Part shown: piece by piece, positions 37,233 to 46,417 of the stretch | How positions within the stretch are numbered: position 1 is the first letter of the stretch | Layout of the letters: each line of letters opens with the position of its first letter | NCBI GenBank assembly: GCA_001603035.1 | Contig: LVAS01000019.1 | Span: forward strand, 27,643-82,892 | DNA length: 55,250 nt | Origin: Clostridiales bacterium Firm_13 | GTDB taxonomy: Bacteria > Bacillota > Clostridia > Saccharofermentanales > Saccharofermentanaceae | Direction: 5' to 3' | Program-made: the position numbers and the translations under genes | The notes under the pieces: generated by a model | What the model saw: only the letters and a program-made list of their open reading frames with translations | Told to the model about the DNA's origin: nothing | The model's database searches: none

Positions 37233-37366
37233 AAGACAAAAAGGCCGTTCCTCCTGTGTCTTTTCCGTTATGCTCCCCCCTTTCTCATTGACAGTCGAAA
37301 TACAAATCGGCTGAGACGAAAAAGGATTGGGGAACATATCATTCCACACGAGAAACGGCCTTGTCT
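37233..37366 (-). terminator. Wide inverted repeat after the alcohol dehydrogenase gene
   Basis: On the minus strand AGACAAGGCCGTTTC (37352-37366) is matched by GGAACGGCCTTTTTGTCT (37233-37250), about 100 bases apart, and the second arm carries TTTTTGTCTTTG. It could act as a terminator with a very large loop. The spacing is unusual. Confidence 0.4.
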
Positions 37367-37379
37367 CTTCTTTTCGGCG

Positions 37380-38552
37380 CTATTCCAGAGCAATCTGATA
37401 GATCTTCGCAATATCCGAAGTGCGGAGCGGAACAAACGATCCGATGGTCCCGTCGCCCGCTCCTAAGTGTTCGGCAAGATACGGAATATCCTCCGCCTTT
37501 CCCCCGAAATCCACCATGCGTGTCGGAAGTCCGCAATCTCTGAAATACGCCTCGAGACGCGCGATTCCCTCCGCCGCCGTATTCTCCGGCGCGACAAAAT
37601 CCATCTGACATCCGAATACGTTCACGGCCAGCCTCGCAAATCGCATGATGTCGTGCGACATCGTAAACTTCATCCACGCGGGGAAAATCACGGCAAGACC
37701 CGCGCCGTGTGTAATCCCGTAAAATGCGGACAGCTCATGTTCGATCGCGTGACTGCTCCAGTCCTGATCGCGCCCGACGCCGACAATGTTGTTATGCGCC
37801 ACCATTCCCGCCCACATGATATTCGCGCGCGCGCCGTAATCGCCGGGATCGGCCAATGCGCGGGGTACCTCGTGAAGCAGCGTAAGAAGAAGACTCTCGC
37901 ACAGGCGGTCCGTCACCTCCACATCCGGTGTATTCGTAAAATACCGCTCGAAAATATGCGCCATAATGTCCGCGGCGCCGGCCGCCGTCTGAAACGGAGG
38001 CAGCGTTACGGTCAACTGCGGGTTCAGGATCGAGAAGACCGGACGCATCAGTTCTTCGGAGTACCCTCGCTTAAGACTGCCGTCAACCTTTGTGATCACA
38101 GCGCTCTCGGAGCCTTCCGACCCGGCGGCGGCGATCGTCAGGATCGTCGCGACGGGAATCGTCTTTACCGCGCGCGCCCGCCCGGAGAAAAAGTCCCAGA
38201 AATCCCCCTCATACGGAACTCCGACGGCAATCGCTTTGGCGGAATCGATAACAGAGCCTCCGCCGACGGCAAGAATGAAGTCGACCTTCTCGCGACGGCA
38301 CAGCTCGATACCTTCGTACACCTTCGTGTCCTTAGGATTCGCCTCGACTCCGCCGAGTTCGACAAAGGTGAGTCCCGCGCGAAGCAGGGACGAACGGACG
38401 CGGCCGAGAAGACCGGACGCCTCGGCGGATCCGCCGCCGTAATGAATGAGAACTTGTTTGGCGCCGCTTTGCGCCAAGGAATCGCCGACCGTATTCTCCG
38501 TATCTCGTCCGAAGATGAATTTTGTCGGACTCTGGAAAATGAAGTTATTCAT
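37380..38552 (-). CDS. Iron-containing alcohol dehydrogenase (butanol dehydrogenase-like)
   Basis: The 390-residue protein matches the Fe-ADH family: GGGSVIDSAKAIA (NAD-binding turn), PFQTAAGAADIMAHIFERYF and DWSSHAIEHELSAFYGITHGAGLAVIFPAWM, which carry the Asp and His metal ligands. Closest by look are YugJ/BdhA-type NADPH-dependent butanol dehydrogenases that reduce aldehydes in fermentation. GAGGTG lies seven bases before the start. It is monocistronic, flanked by terminators. Confidence 0.93.
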   Translation of the reverse strand: MNNFIFQSPTKFIFGRDTENTVGDSLAQSGAKQVLIHYGGGSAEASGLLGRVRSSLLRAGLTFVELGGVEANPKDTKVYEGIELCRREKVDFILAVGGGSVIDSAKAIAVGVPYEGDFWDFFSGRARAVKTIPVATILTIAAAGSEGSESAVITKVDGSLKRGYSEELMRPVFSILNPQLTVTLPPFQTAAGAADIMAHIFERYFTNTPDVEVTDRLCESLLLTLLHEVPRALADPGDYGARANIMWAGMVAHNNIVGVGRDQDWSSHAIEHELSAFYGITHGAGLAVIFPAWMKFTMSHDIMRFARLAVNVFGCQMDFVAPENTAAEGIARLEAYFRDCGLPTRMVDFGGKAEDIPYLAEHLGAGDGTIGSFVPLRTSDIAKIYQIALE

Positions 38553-38593
38553 ACTCGCACCTCACTGTCTCTTTTGCGGTTCGCCTTTCGGCA

Positions 38594-38633
38594 TAAAGAA
38601 AGGCGGCTGTAAGAACATTGTCTCACAGCCGCC
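38594..38633 (-). terminator. Intrinsic terminator of the PrsA-like lipoprotein gene
   Basis: GGCGGCTGT (38602-38610) pairs with ACAGCCGCC (38625-38633), a perfect 9-bp stem. The minus strand continues with TTTCTTT. It lies 60 bases beyond the lipoprotein stop codon. Confidence 0.85.
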
Positions 38634-38694
38634 GATCGGATGAAAGTCTTTGAAAGAATCGGGCAGAATCCGTATATTTCCGTATGTTCCGGGA

Positions 38695-39837
38695 TCAGTT
38701 CACTGTAACGGCAAACATCGGAAGTGCTTCCTGCTCCTTGATATAGCTGCCGTACTTATCCGACTTAAGCGAGGAAAGCGCATCCGCCATCCAATCCTTC
38801 TCGGTGCCGACGTAGTACATCACATGATATCCGTATTCCGTCTTGATGACAGCCTTGTCGCCGACTTTGCGGGATGCGTCGAAGCACCAGTCGTTGAATT
38901 CGTCGACCATCTGTCCTTCGGTGACCGTATACTGTGCGGATTCGGCCGCGGAGCCGTCCGCCAAAGCCGCCGCGCCGACCGCGACCATATCGTCCAAAGA
39001 GTTGACCTTGGCGAGCGCCGCGTCCGCCAGTGCCTTGGCTTTGTCCAGTTCTTCCTGTGTCGCGTCGGTTTGTCCGCTCACGCCCTCATACGCAAGGAAA
39101 AGAATATGCCGGACGACGGGAAGATCGGTGTCCTTGTAGGAACTCGAATTCGCCGTGTAGAAGGCCTTCAGTTCATCGTCGGTAAACGTGTATGCGTCCT
39201 GAAGTTGCGTCATGTACTGGCTGGACAGAAGATAGCGCTCAAAGACGGGCGTCAGATTGTCAACCGTCGCCGTCGCTCCGTAGAGGGTCTTCAGGTACTC
39301 GTCATCGGTGAGTCCGTACTGCGCCGCGGATGTCGTGACGTTGGAAAGGAAGTTATCGATTGTCGTCTGATTGTCATCCGAAAGAGTCACGCCGTCCTTC
39401 CCCGCATAGTACGCAAGGATGTAACTGTCCTGAAGCTGCGTCAGCGCAATCTCCTTCAAATAATCCCCCCACGTCTTGCTCTCATATCCGGAAATCGTGC
39501 AAGCCGCGGTAAGGTCGAACGCGCCCGTGGCGGCGACCGTCGGAACGGCTCCGTACGAAGCGTAGGATTCATAGGAGGAATATGTGGCATAGTAGTAGAA
39601 ATCATACTCCGCCGCGGAAATCTTCTCGCCGTTGATCGTAATATTGCCCGGCGTCATGCTCGGCAGCTCGGACGGGGCGGCGGTCGTCGTGCCGGTCGCC
39701 TCGGTCAGGTTGACGGAGTAAGATCCTTCCGTGTCCTTTGCGGAACCCTTCGTACCGCATCCGGCCAGAACGACGGCTGAGGACATAAGAATCGCCGCCG
39801 CGAGTGCCGGTGTAATCCATTTCGTGTATTTGTTCAT
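38695..39837 (-). CDS. PrsA/SurA-like foldase lipoprotein
   Basis: The 380-residue protein has a lipoprotein signal with lipobox LAGC (Cys about 26), a Thr/Ser-rich spacer, a helical SurA-N-like region (about 70-230) and a parvulin-like domain (about 245-355). The domain contains VVRHILFLA (the HIL strand) and WCFDASRKVGDKAVI, followed by YGYHVMYYV, the C-terminal histidine strand of parvulins. It should assist folding of secreted proteins outside the membrane. The ATG at 39835-39837 follows AGGAG at six bases; the longer frame hides the signal peptide. It is related to the membrane-anchored protein at 27933-29396. Confidence 0.85.
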   Translation of the reverse strand: MNKYTKWITPALAAAILMSSAVVLAGCGTKGSAKDTEGSYSVNLTEATGTTTAAPSELPSMTPGNITINGEKISAAEYDFYYYATYSSYESYASYGAVPTVAATGAFDLTAACTISGYESKTWGDYLKEIALTQLQDSYILAYYAGKDGVTLSDDNQTTIDNFLSNVTTSAAQYGLTDDEYLKTLYGATATVDNLTPVFERYLLSSQYMTQLQDAYTFTDDELKAFYTANSSSYKDTDLPVVRHILFLAYEGVSGQTDATQEELDKAKALADAALAKVNSLDDMVAVGAAALADGSAAESAQYTVTEGQMVDEFNDWCFDASRKVGDKAVIKTEYGYHVMYYVGTEKDWMADALSSLKSDKYGSYIKEQEALPMFAVTVN

Positions 39838-39921
39838 CTGAATCTCCTTCAAAAAACGATGCCCGGCGCCGTTGTCGACAAAAAGGTACGGCAATTGACG
39901 GACGCCAGTGCTACGAGGGAA

Positions 39922-39930
39922 ATTATATCA
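39922..39930 (-). promoter_or_regulatory. Extended -10 promoter of the PrsA-like gene
   Basis: The minus strand reads TGATATAAT, an extended -10 element, 85 bases before the start. No good -35 is seen at the right distance. Confidence 0.45.
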
Positions 39931-39983
39931 CAGCGATCTTTGCCATATGCACGCAAAATCGAGGCAAAAGCACTGTTTTTCGT

Positions 39984-40748
39984 CTATTTCAAGACCAATT
40001 CGACCGGACAGTGATCGGATCCCTCGCGGGACGAGAGAATCGCGGCGCCTTCTACGCGATCGCGAAGACCCGGGCTTACGTAGAAGTAGTCGATTCGCCA
40101 GCCGACATTTCTGCTTCGCGCAAAAGTCTTATAGGACCACCACGTATAGGCGTCCCTCTCGTCCTTGTGCAGAAGACGGAACGTATCGGTCAGACCGATC
40201 TCCTCGAAGCGGTCCAAGTATGCGCGTTCCTCCGGAAGAAAGCCCGAGATATTGACGTTGTCCTTCGGGCGCGCAAGGTCGATTTCGCGATGTGCCGTAT
40301 TCACGTCTCCGCAGACAATGACCTGTCGTCCGGACTGAATCTCGGCGCCGATTCTCTCGATAAACTTCTCATAGAAGGAGAGCTTAAATCGAAGCCTTTC
40401 TTCGCTTTGCCCGCCGTTCGGAAAATAGATGTTATATAGAATAAAGTCGCCGAAATCCATCGAGATGGTCCGCCCCTCGGTATCGAAGCGCGCATCGCCG
40501 AGTCCGTAGGACACCGACTTCGGCTCCCTTTTCGTATAGATGGCGGTGCCGGAGTAGCCCTTTTTCTCCGCGCTGTGAAAATAACTCACATAACCCGGCA
40601 CATAGGACAGTTCGAGCGTTATGTTGTCGAGAGAGATTTTGGTCTCCTGTAAACACACAATATCGGCGTCAATCGATGCCATTGTCTCGAAAAGGCCTTT
40701 CCCCGCAGCCGCCCGAATTCCGTTCACATTCCAACTGATAAGGCGCAT
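39984..40748 (-). CDS. xth: Exodeoxyribonuclease III
   Basis: The 254-residue EEP-family nuclease has MRLISWNVNGIRAA, IVCLQETK (metal-binding Glu), CGDVNTAHREIDLARP and the C-terminal WRIDYFYVS and GSDHCPVEL (catalytic Asp-His). It cleaves at abasic sites and trims 3' ends in DNA repair. The ATG at 40746-40748 follows GGGAGAAG, and the frame before it is not conserved. Confidence 0.95.
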   Translation of the reverse strand: MRLISWNVNGIRAAAGKGLFETMASIDADIVCLQETKISLDNITLELSYVPGYVSYFHSAEKKGYSGTAIYTKREPKSVSYGLGDARFDTEGRTISMDFGDFILYNIYFPNGGQSEERLRFKLSFYEKFIERIGAEIQSGRQVIVCGDVNTAHREIDLARPKDNVNISGFLPEERAYLDRFEEIGLTDTFRLLHKDERDAYTWWSYKTFARSRNVGWRIDYFYVSPGLRDRVEGAAILSSREGSDHCPVELVLK

Positions 40749-40862
40749 AATTGCTTCTCCCAAGCATCGACATTTCGGCTGATTTCTGTTTCTATTATAA
40801 CAAAGGAATGAAAATAGATACAAAAGAGGCGCATTCACCCTATGCGCACGAGGTATACACGG

Positions 40863-41861
40863 ATGAATAAGAATGTGAATTTAAAGACTCCGGCGCTCTC
40901 CCCCGAAGAAGCCGCCGACAAATACGAACAAGAGCCTGTCGATATCGCCGTCATCGGCGCGGGTCCGGCGGGCTTCTCCGCCGCGATCAACGCGCGTGCG
41001 CGCGGCCGAAGTGTCGTCATTCTTTCCGGCGACTATCGAAGCAGCTATATGTATCGCGCCTCCGAGATGAATAACGTCCCCGGACTTCTTGGCAGAAGCG
41101 GAGCGGAAATCCTCGACGTGTATCACGCACACGCGGAGAATCTGGGGGCGGTGCTGATCCTCGGTCGCGCACTTCTGATCATGCCGACGTCGCTCTATAC
41201 GGAAGCCGGGGAAATTCCCGGATTCCAAATTGCATACGGCAACCGGATTCTGTCCGCGCGGTCGGTCGTTCTGGCGACCGGCGCCGCGACGGCGGCTCCT
41301 TTTCCCGGAGAAGAGGAGTATATCGGACGGGGTGTGAGTTACTGCGCGACCTGCGACGGAATGCTCTATCGCCAGAAGTCCGTCGCCGTGATCGCAAAGA
41401 CGAAAGATGCCGTCGAAGAAGCCGAACATCTGGCGCGCATCGGCTGCGAAGTGCATCTTTTCGTGAGCCCGTCCGATCTGACACGATGGGGAATACAATT
41501 GCCGGAGGACACCTTCGCCGAAGTGCAAAACGCTTCCGGATTTCGGGTCGAGGGAGACGGTTCGGCCGTCACCGCACTCGCTTTCGGCGACGACTCGATC
41601 CCGGTGTCGGGGATATTTATCCTTCGCGCTTCGATCTCCCCCTCCTCTCTTCTTGCCGGGTTGGCTTTGGATGGGAGTTATATCGCGGCGGACAAGAGTC
41701 AGGCGACGAATATTCCCGGTGTTTATGCGGCCGGCGATTGTACCGGAAAGCCGTTGCAAGTCGCAAAGGCGCTCGGCGAGGGTCTTGTTGCGGCGCTTTC
41801 CGCGGATTCCTTTATCACCGAAACCGACAAGCGGCTCTCCGATTCGGGAGTGCACGCATGA
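40863..41861 (+). CDS. Thioredoxin-reductase-like flavoprotein lacking NADPH motifs
   Basis: The 332-residue protein has the FAD-binding IGAGPAG (31-37), the redox-active CATC (161-164) within YCATCDGMLY, and the second FAD motif IPGVYAAGDCTGKPLQVAKALGEG near the end. Where NADPH-dependent reductases have GGGxxA and HRRxxxR, this one reads VAVIAKTKDAVEEA and LFVSPSDLTRWG, so both NADPH signatures are missing. Ferredoxin-dependent flavin thioredoxin reductases (FFTR) in clostridia show that kind of loss, so reduction of thioredoxin by ferredoxin is plausible but unproven. ATG at 40863 follows GAGGT; an upstream ATG at 40842 has a poorer site. It overlaps the next gene by four bases. Confidence 0.85.
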   Translation: MNKNVNLKTPALSPEEAADKYEQEPVDIAVIGAGPAGFSAAINARARGRSVVILSGDYRSSYMYRASEMNNVPGLLGRSGAEILDVYHAHAENLGAVLILGRALLIMPTSLYTEAGEIPGFQIAYGNRILSARSVVLATGAATAAPFPGEEEYIGRGVSYCATCDGMLYRQKSVAVIAKTKDAVEEAEHLARIGCEVHLFVSPSDLTRWGIQLPEDTFAEVQNASGFRVEGDGSAVTALAFGDDSIPVSGIFILRASISPSSLLAGLALDGSYIAADKSQATNIPGVYAAGDCTGKPLQVAKALGEGLVAALSADSFITETDKRLSDSGVHA

Positions 41862-42871
41862 TTGTCGCGTCGGACCGGAATCTTCATATCCTTGTCGTAT
41901 TTACCGGCGGGACGATCGCAAGCCAAAGAAGCGGCGAAACGATCTCTTTGAACGAGCCGCCGTATTTTCTGTTGTCGGCGGCGCCGCCTCGATACTCTTT
42001 CGCGACACTTGCCGTCGCACATCTTTTGAGCGAGAATATGACGCCCCCCGACTTGCTTTCGATTTTCACCGAAATCCGTAAAGAATTGCGACAAGGGCAT
42101 TACGACGGACTGATTCTGACTCACGGGACAGACACCCTCGCCTATACGGCACAGTTGGCGTCCTTTCTTCTCTCCGACGCGGGAATCCCCGTCGTGCTTT
42201 TCGGCAGCAAGATCGCACCGAATGTCGAGGGAAGTGACGCGCGCGATAATTTTCTGAATGCGCTGATCGTCATCCGCGAGACGCAGGAAGGCGTCTTTGT
42301 CGTCGGAAGAACCGGGAGCGGAGATCATCCCGTACACGCCGCCGAGAATGTCGTGCAAGCCGATTTTGAGACGGACGACGCGCACAGCTTTCACGGGCTC
42401 ACTTTCGGCCGGGTCAGCGATGGGGTTCTCTGTCGGAACCCGCATTTCTCCTTGGCGCGCCCGGGAGAACGACGTTGTGCGTATCCCTTTCCTGCCGATC
42501 TTCCTTTGTACGGCAATCGGGGCGTCTTTGCGCTGGACGCCGTCGTCGGGAATCGGTATGATCTGCTCGACATTTCGAGGCCGGAGATCGTCTTCTATTT
42601 GCAGAGAACGTTTCACAGCGGAACGGCGAACGCGGCCAACGCGGCCCCTTACTCTCTGTCCTTTTTTGCGAAACGCTGTCATTCCGAAAAGAAAAGAGTC
42701 TTTCTTGCGCCGCTGTCTTCTGCCGCCGCGCGTTATTCTTCGCTCGACGTCTTGCTCGAGGCGGGCGTTACGCCTCTTTTCGACATGCCCTTCGAAGCGG
42801 CGTGGGCCGCGCTTACCATTTCCGCATGGGCACAAAAAGAGCCCGAGGAGATCTTCCCCGGACTCTTTTAA
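41858..42871 (+). CDS. Asparaginase-like amidohydrolase (type I family)
   Basis: The 337-residue protein has the asparaginase N-terminal VVFTGGTIAS (nucleophile Thr) and LTHGTDTLAYTA (second Thr-Asp), and the SDARDNFLNAL segment. The lysine of the second catalytic triad, usually in a TK-containing stretch before DAF, is not obvious: here VVQADFETDDAHSF. It may be a divergent asparaginase or act on another amide. The start ATG overlaps the upstream stop (ATGA, 41858-41861) with GGGAG upstream, so the two genes are translationally coupled. Confidence 0.82.
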   Translation: MIVASDRNLHILVVFTGGTIASQRSGETISLNEPPYFLLSAAPPRYSFATLAVAHLLSENMTPPDLLSIFTEIRKELRQGHYDGLILTHGTDTLAYTAQLASFLLSDAGIPVVLFGSKIAPNVEGSDARDNFLNALIVIRETQEGVFVVGRTGSGDHPVHAAENVVQADFETDDAHSFHGLTFGRVSDGVLCRNPHFSLARPGERRCAYPFPADLPLYGNRGVFALDAVVGNRYDLLDISRPEIVFYLQRTFHSGTANAANAAPYSLSFFAKRCHSEKKRVFLAPLSSAAARYSSLDVLLEAGVTPLFDMPFEAAWAALTISAWAQKEPEEIFPGLF

Positions 42872-42902
42872 TCGCGTCTTTGCCGATTCCAGTCGGCGAT
42901 GA

Positions 42903-44546
<1,644 letters not shown>

Positions 44547-44565
44547 TCATCAATTACGGGACTTA

Positions 44566-44594
44566 ATTGTATCAAAGCGACCTGTATGAATCAA
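44566..44594 (-). promoter_or_regulatory. Promoter of pyrG
   Basis: On the minus strand TTGATT (44589-44594) and TACAAT (44566-44571) are 17 bases apart, about 50 bases before the start. No GGG-rich initially transcribed region or attenuator typical of Bacillus pyrG is evident. Confidence 0.55.
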
Positions 44595-44858
44595 GCCAAA
44601 TTCGACAGGTTTCTCGTGAATGTCGTAAAGAGTTTTGCCGTAAATCTTTGCAGTCAAGAGACATTTTGCCTAATTTTCTTAAATGACAGCCCTTTTCATC
44701 TAAGACTTTTTTAAGAAATTTCAGGTTTTTACCGAGTTGCCTCTCCCGACACGCGGTAAAAATTTGACAACCTCATGCGAAAAGAATCCCATTCTCAATC
44801 GCTCCCCCCTTCATTTATACCGTGTAGACATAAGAGATGCGGCAATTCTCCGCCGTCC
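44595..44858. other. Intergenic region, pyrG / popT, with inverted repeat
   Basis: The non-coding region is about 430 bases long between the two start codons. It is AT-richer than its surroundings. TTTTTACCG (44726-44734) and CGGTAAAAA (44754-44762) form a 9-bp inverted repeat with a 19-base centre, possibly an operator. A TTGACA occurs at 44764-44769 without a fitting -10. I see no open frame or known RNA here. Confidence 0.4.
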
Positions 44859-44887
44859 TTTTCATATGCTGTCAAAACAGGTATAAT
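44859..44887 (+). promoter_or_regulatory. Probable promoter of the DUF368 gene
   Basis: TATAAT (44882-44887) lies 65 bases before the start, preceded after 17 bases by the weak -35 TTTTCA (44859-44864). Confidence 0.45.
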
Positions 44888-44952
44888 CACGCTGTTTATG
44901 CCGTTGAAGGAGAGGAATCTCTTCTTCGCAAATTGACCGATTGGAGAATTAC

Positions 44953-45792
44953 ATGAAGCCAGCAGCTGTTATCGACTGGGTTTTTCGATTCGTAAAAGGT
45001 ATGTTTATCGGGACGGGCGCCATCCTTCCCGGTGTCAGCGGAGGCGCTTTGGCCGCCGTTTTCGGTCTCTATGAGAGAATCATCGCTTTTCTTTCCGATT
45101 TGAAGAAGGACTTCCTCAAGAACGTTCTCTTCTTCCTTCCCGTCGGACTCGGCGGCGTTTTCGGGATGTTCGTGCTGGCCTATCCGCTCGACTATTTCCT
45201 CAAGACGGCGAGCATACAGGTTCTCTGGTGCTTCATCGGCTGTATCCTCGGCACACTCCCCGCGCTTTACAAGGAAGCCGGGAAAGAGGGCAGAAAGCCG
45301 CGTCACTATGTCATTATGGCCGTCACGGCTGTTCTCGGTTTTATCGGACTCTGGACGGCGCGGCAATATCTGAATGTCGCCCTTCCGCTCAACGTCGGCA
45401 CCTGGATTCTCGCGGGCGCGATCTTCTCCTTGGGCGTCATCGTTCCGGGAATGAGCCCGTCGAATTTCCTTATGTACTTTCATATGTATGAGCCGATGAC
45501 CGCGGGAATCAAGAATCTCGATCTCAGTATTATCATTCCGCTCGGCATCGGAGCCGTGCTTTGTGTTTTGTGCTTCGCCAAGCTGATGAGTATCATCCTT
45601 AAGAAGGCCTATGCCGGTGTTTTCCACTTTATTCTCGGCATCGTGCTGGCCTCGACCGCGGTAATCGCCCCGACGGACTACAGCGGGATCTCGACAACCG
45701 GCATTATCGTGAGCGTCGCGGTCTTTCTCGGCGGAATCGCGCTCGGTCTTTCGATGGGTTGGCTCGAGAAAAAATATAAGCGCGAAGAGTGA
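44953..45792 (+). CDS. DUF368 membrane protein, PopT-type undecaprenyl-phosphate translocase
   Basis: The 279-residue protein has about eight hydrophobic segments and the family signatures GAILPGVSGGALAAVFGLYER (early) and IVPGMSPSNFLMYFHMYEPM (middle), an internally repeated PG[VM]S motif. DUF368 proteins (PopT) were shown to recycle undecaprenyl phosphate across the membrane for cell-wall synthesis. The start ATG at 44953 follows GGAG. It is monocistronic, divergent from pyrG; the next gene begins behind its own promoter. Confidence 0.85.
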   Translation: MKPAAVIDWVFRFVKGMFIGTGAILPGVSGGALAAVFGLYERIIAFLSDLKKDFLKNVLFFLPVGLGGVFGMFVLAYPLDYFLKTASIQVLWCFIGCILGTLPALYKEAGKEGRKPRHYVIMAVTAVLGFIGLWTARQYLNVALPLNVGTWILAGAIFSLGVIVPGMSPSNFLMYFHMYEPMTAGIKNLDLSIIIPLGIGAVLCVLCFAKLMSIILKKAYAGVFHFILGIVLASTAVIAPTDYSGISTTGIIVSVAVFLGGIALGLSMGWLEKKYKREE

Positions 45793-45918
45793 TTCCCACG
45801 CGCTCTCATTCTCTGCATTTTCCTGTCGGATGAAAGATTCTTCTTCCCGTTTTTCATGTTTTTTGCCCTTTTTGCCGAAATTCGAGGTACTTTGTCTAGT
45901 TTTTGCAAGAATTGCATA

Positions 45919-45946
45919 TTGACTTTCATTTTTCCGGGTGATAAAT
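45919..45946 (+). promoter_or_regulatory. Possible promoter of the ammonium-transport operon
   Basis: TTGACT (45919-45924) and ATAAAT (45941-45946) are 16 bases apart. Start would be near 45953, placing both hairpins at 45962-46049 in the leader. No sigma-54 -24/-12 pattern is seen. Confidence 0.4.
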
Positions 45947-45961
45947 TTCATTTTATAAGGC

Positions 45962-45990
45962 GAAGGCGTCGGTAGAAATACCGCGCCTTC
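45962..45990 (+). promoter_or_regulatory. Leader hairpin 1 of the ammonium operon
   Basis: GAAGGCG (45962-45968) pairs with CGCCTTC (45984-45990), and CGGTA with TACCG inside, closed by a GAAA tetraloop, with only one bulged T. It is followed by a T-rich but broken run (TATTTATTTCTTTC). It shares GCGAAGGCG and ATACCG with hairpin 2, so the two look like a duplicated element. Confidence 0.6.
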
Positions 45991-46013
45991 TATTTATTTC
46001 TTTCGAAAAGCGA

Positions 46014-46049
46014 AGGCGCTTTACGGGAATACCGTAGGCGCCTCTTTTT
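46014..46049 (+). terminator. Leader hairpin 2: intrinsic terminator ahead of the ammonium operon
   Basis: AGGCGC (46014-46019) pairs with GCGCCT (46038-46043) and TACGG with CCGTA inside, around a GAATA loop, directly followed by CTTTTT. It is a textbook terminator 30 bases before the start codon of the first gene, which suggests transcription attenuation of the ammonium transporter. Confidence 0.7.
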
Positions 46050-46078
46050 CGGTCAAACTGAAGAAAGGAGGCGAATCT

Positions 46079-46408
46079 ATGACTCAGCAGACTCTCCGTC
46101 CTCAATCCGACAAGACGAAGGCATCCTCGATCACATTTCTCTATGTCGTCGCCGCGCTGATTACGATATCCGGAATCGGATATGCCGTCTATTGTCTTAT
46201 CTTCAATGTCACTTTGCCGGTGATGGGAAATCAGATTCACGGCGCGATCTTCGGCACGGTTATCGGCTTCTTGGGCGTGAGGTATTTACTCTCTGTCCGT
46301 CAATTGAAACAAAGAGTGTTCGGAACCGACTCGGTCTTTACATGGAAGAGTTTCCGGGCGGAGAAGCTCCACGCTGCGCCTTCCAAAAAAGACGAAAAAA
46401 AGCATTGA
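46079..46408 (+). CDS. Small two-helix membrane protein ahead of amt
   Basis: The 109-residue protein has a hydrophilic N-terminus, helix 1 (about 18-42), helix 2 (about 53-72) and a basic C-terminal tail ending KKDEKKH. I do not recognise its family. AGGAGG lies seven bases before the ATG. Nine bases separate it from amt, so both are surely cotranscribed and it may be an accessory of the transporter; that is inference. Confidence 0.75.
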   Translation: MTQQTLRPQSDKTKASSITFLYVVAALITISGIGYAVYCLIFNVTLPVMGNQIHGAIFGTVIGFLGVRYLLSVRQLKQRVFGTDSVFTWKSFRAEKLHAAPSKKDEKKH

Positions 46409-46417
46409 GGTGATGTT

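Noticed and set aside
41486-41857. An N-terminal extension joining a frame inside the flavoprotein gene to the asparaginase-like gene
   Set aside because: The extension runs in a different frame through a conserved gene. The ATG at 41858 with GGGAG and ATGA overlap explains the start.
45962-46049. A confident ANTAR-RNA call for the amt leader
   Set aside because: The paired hairpins and terminator fit, but the loops are GAAA and GAATA, not the six-base loops with A1 and G4 expected for ANTAR targets. I leave the type of sensor open.
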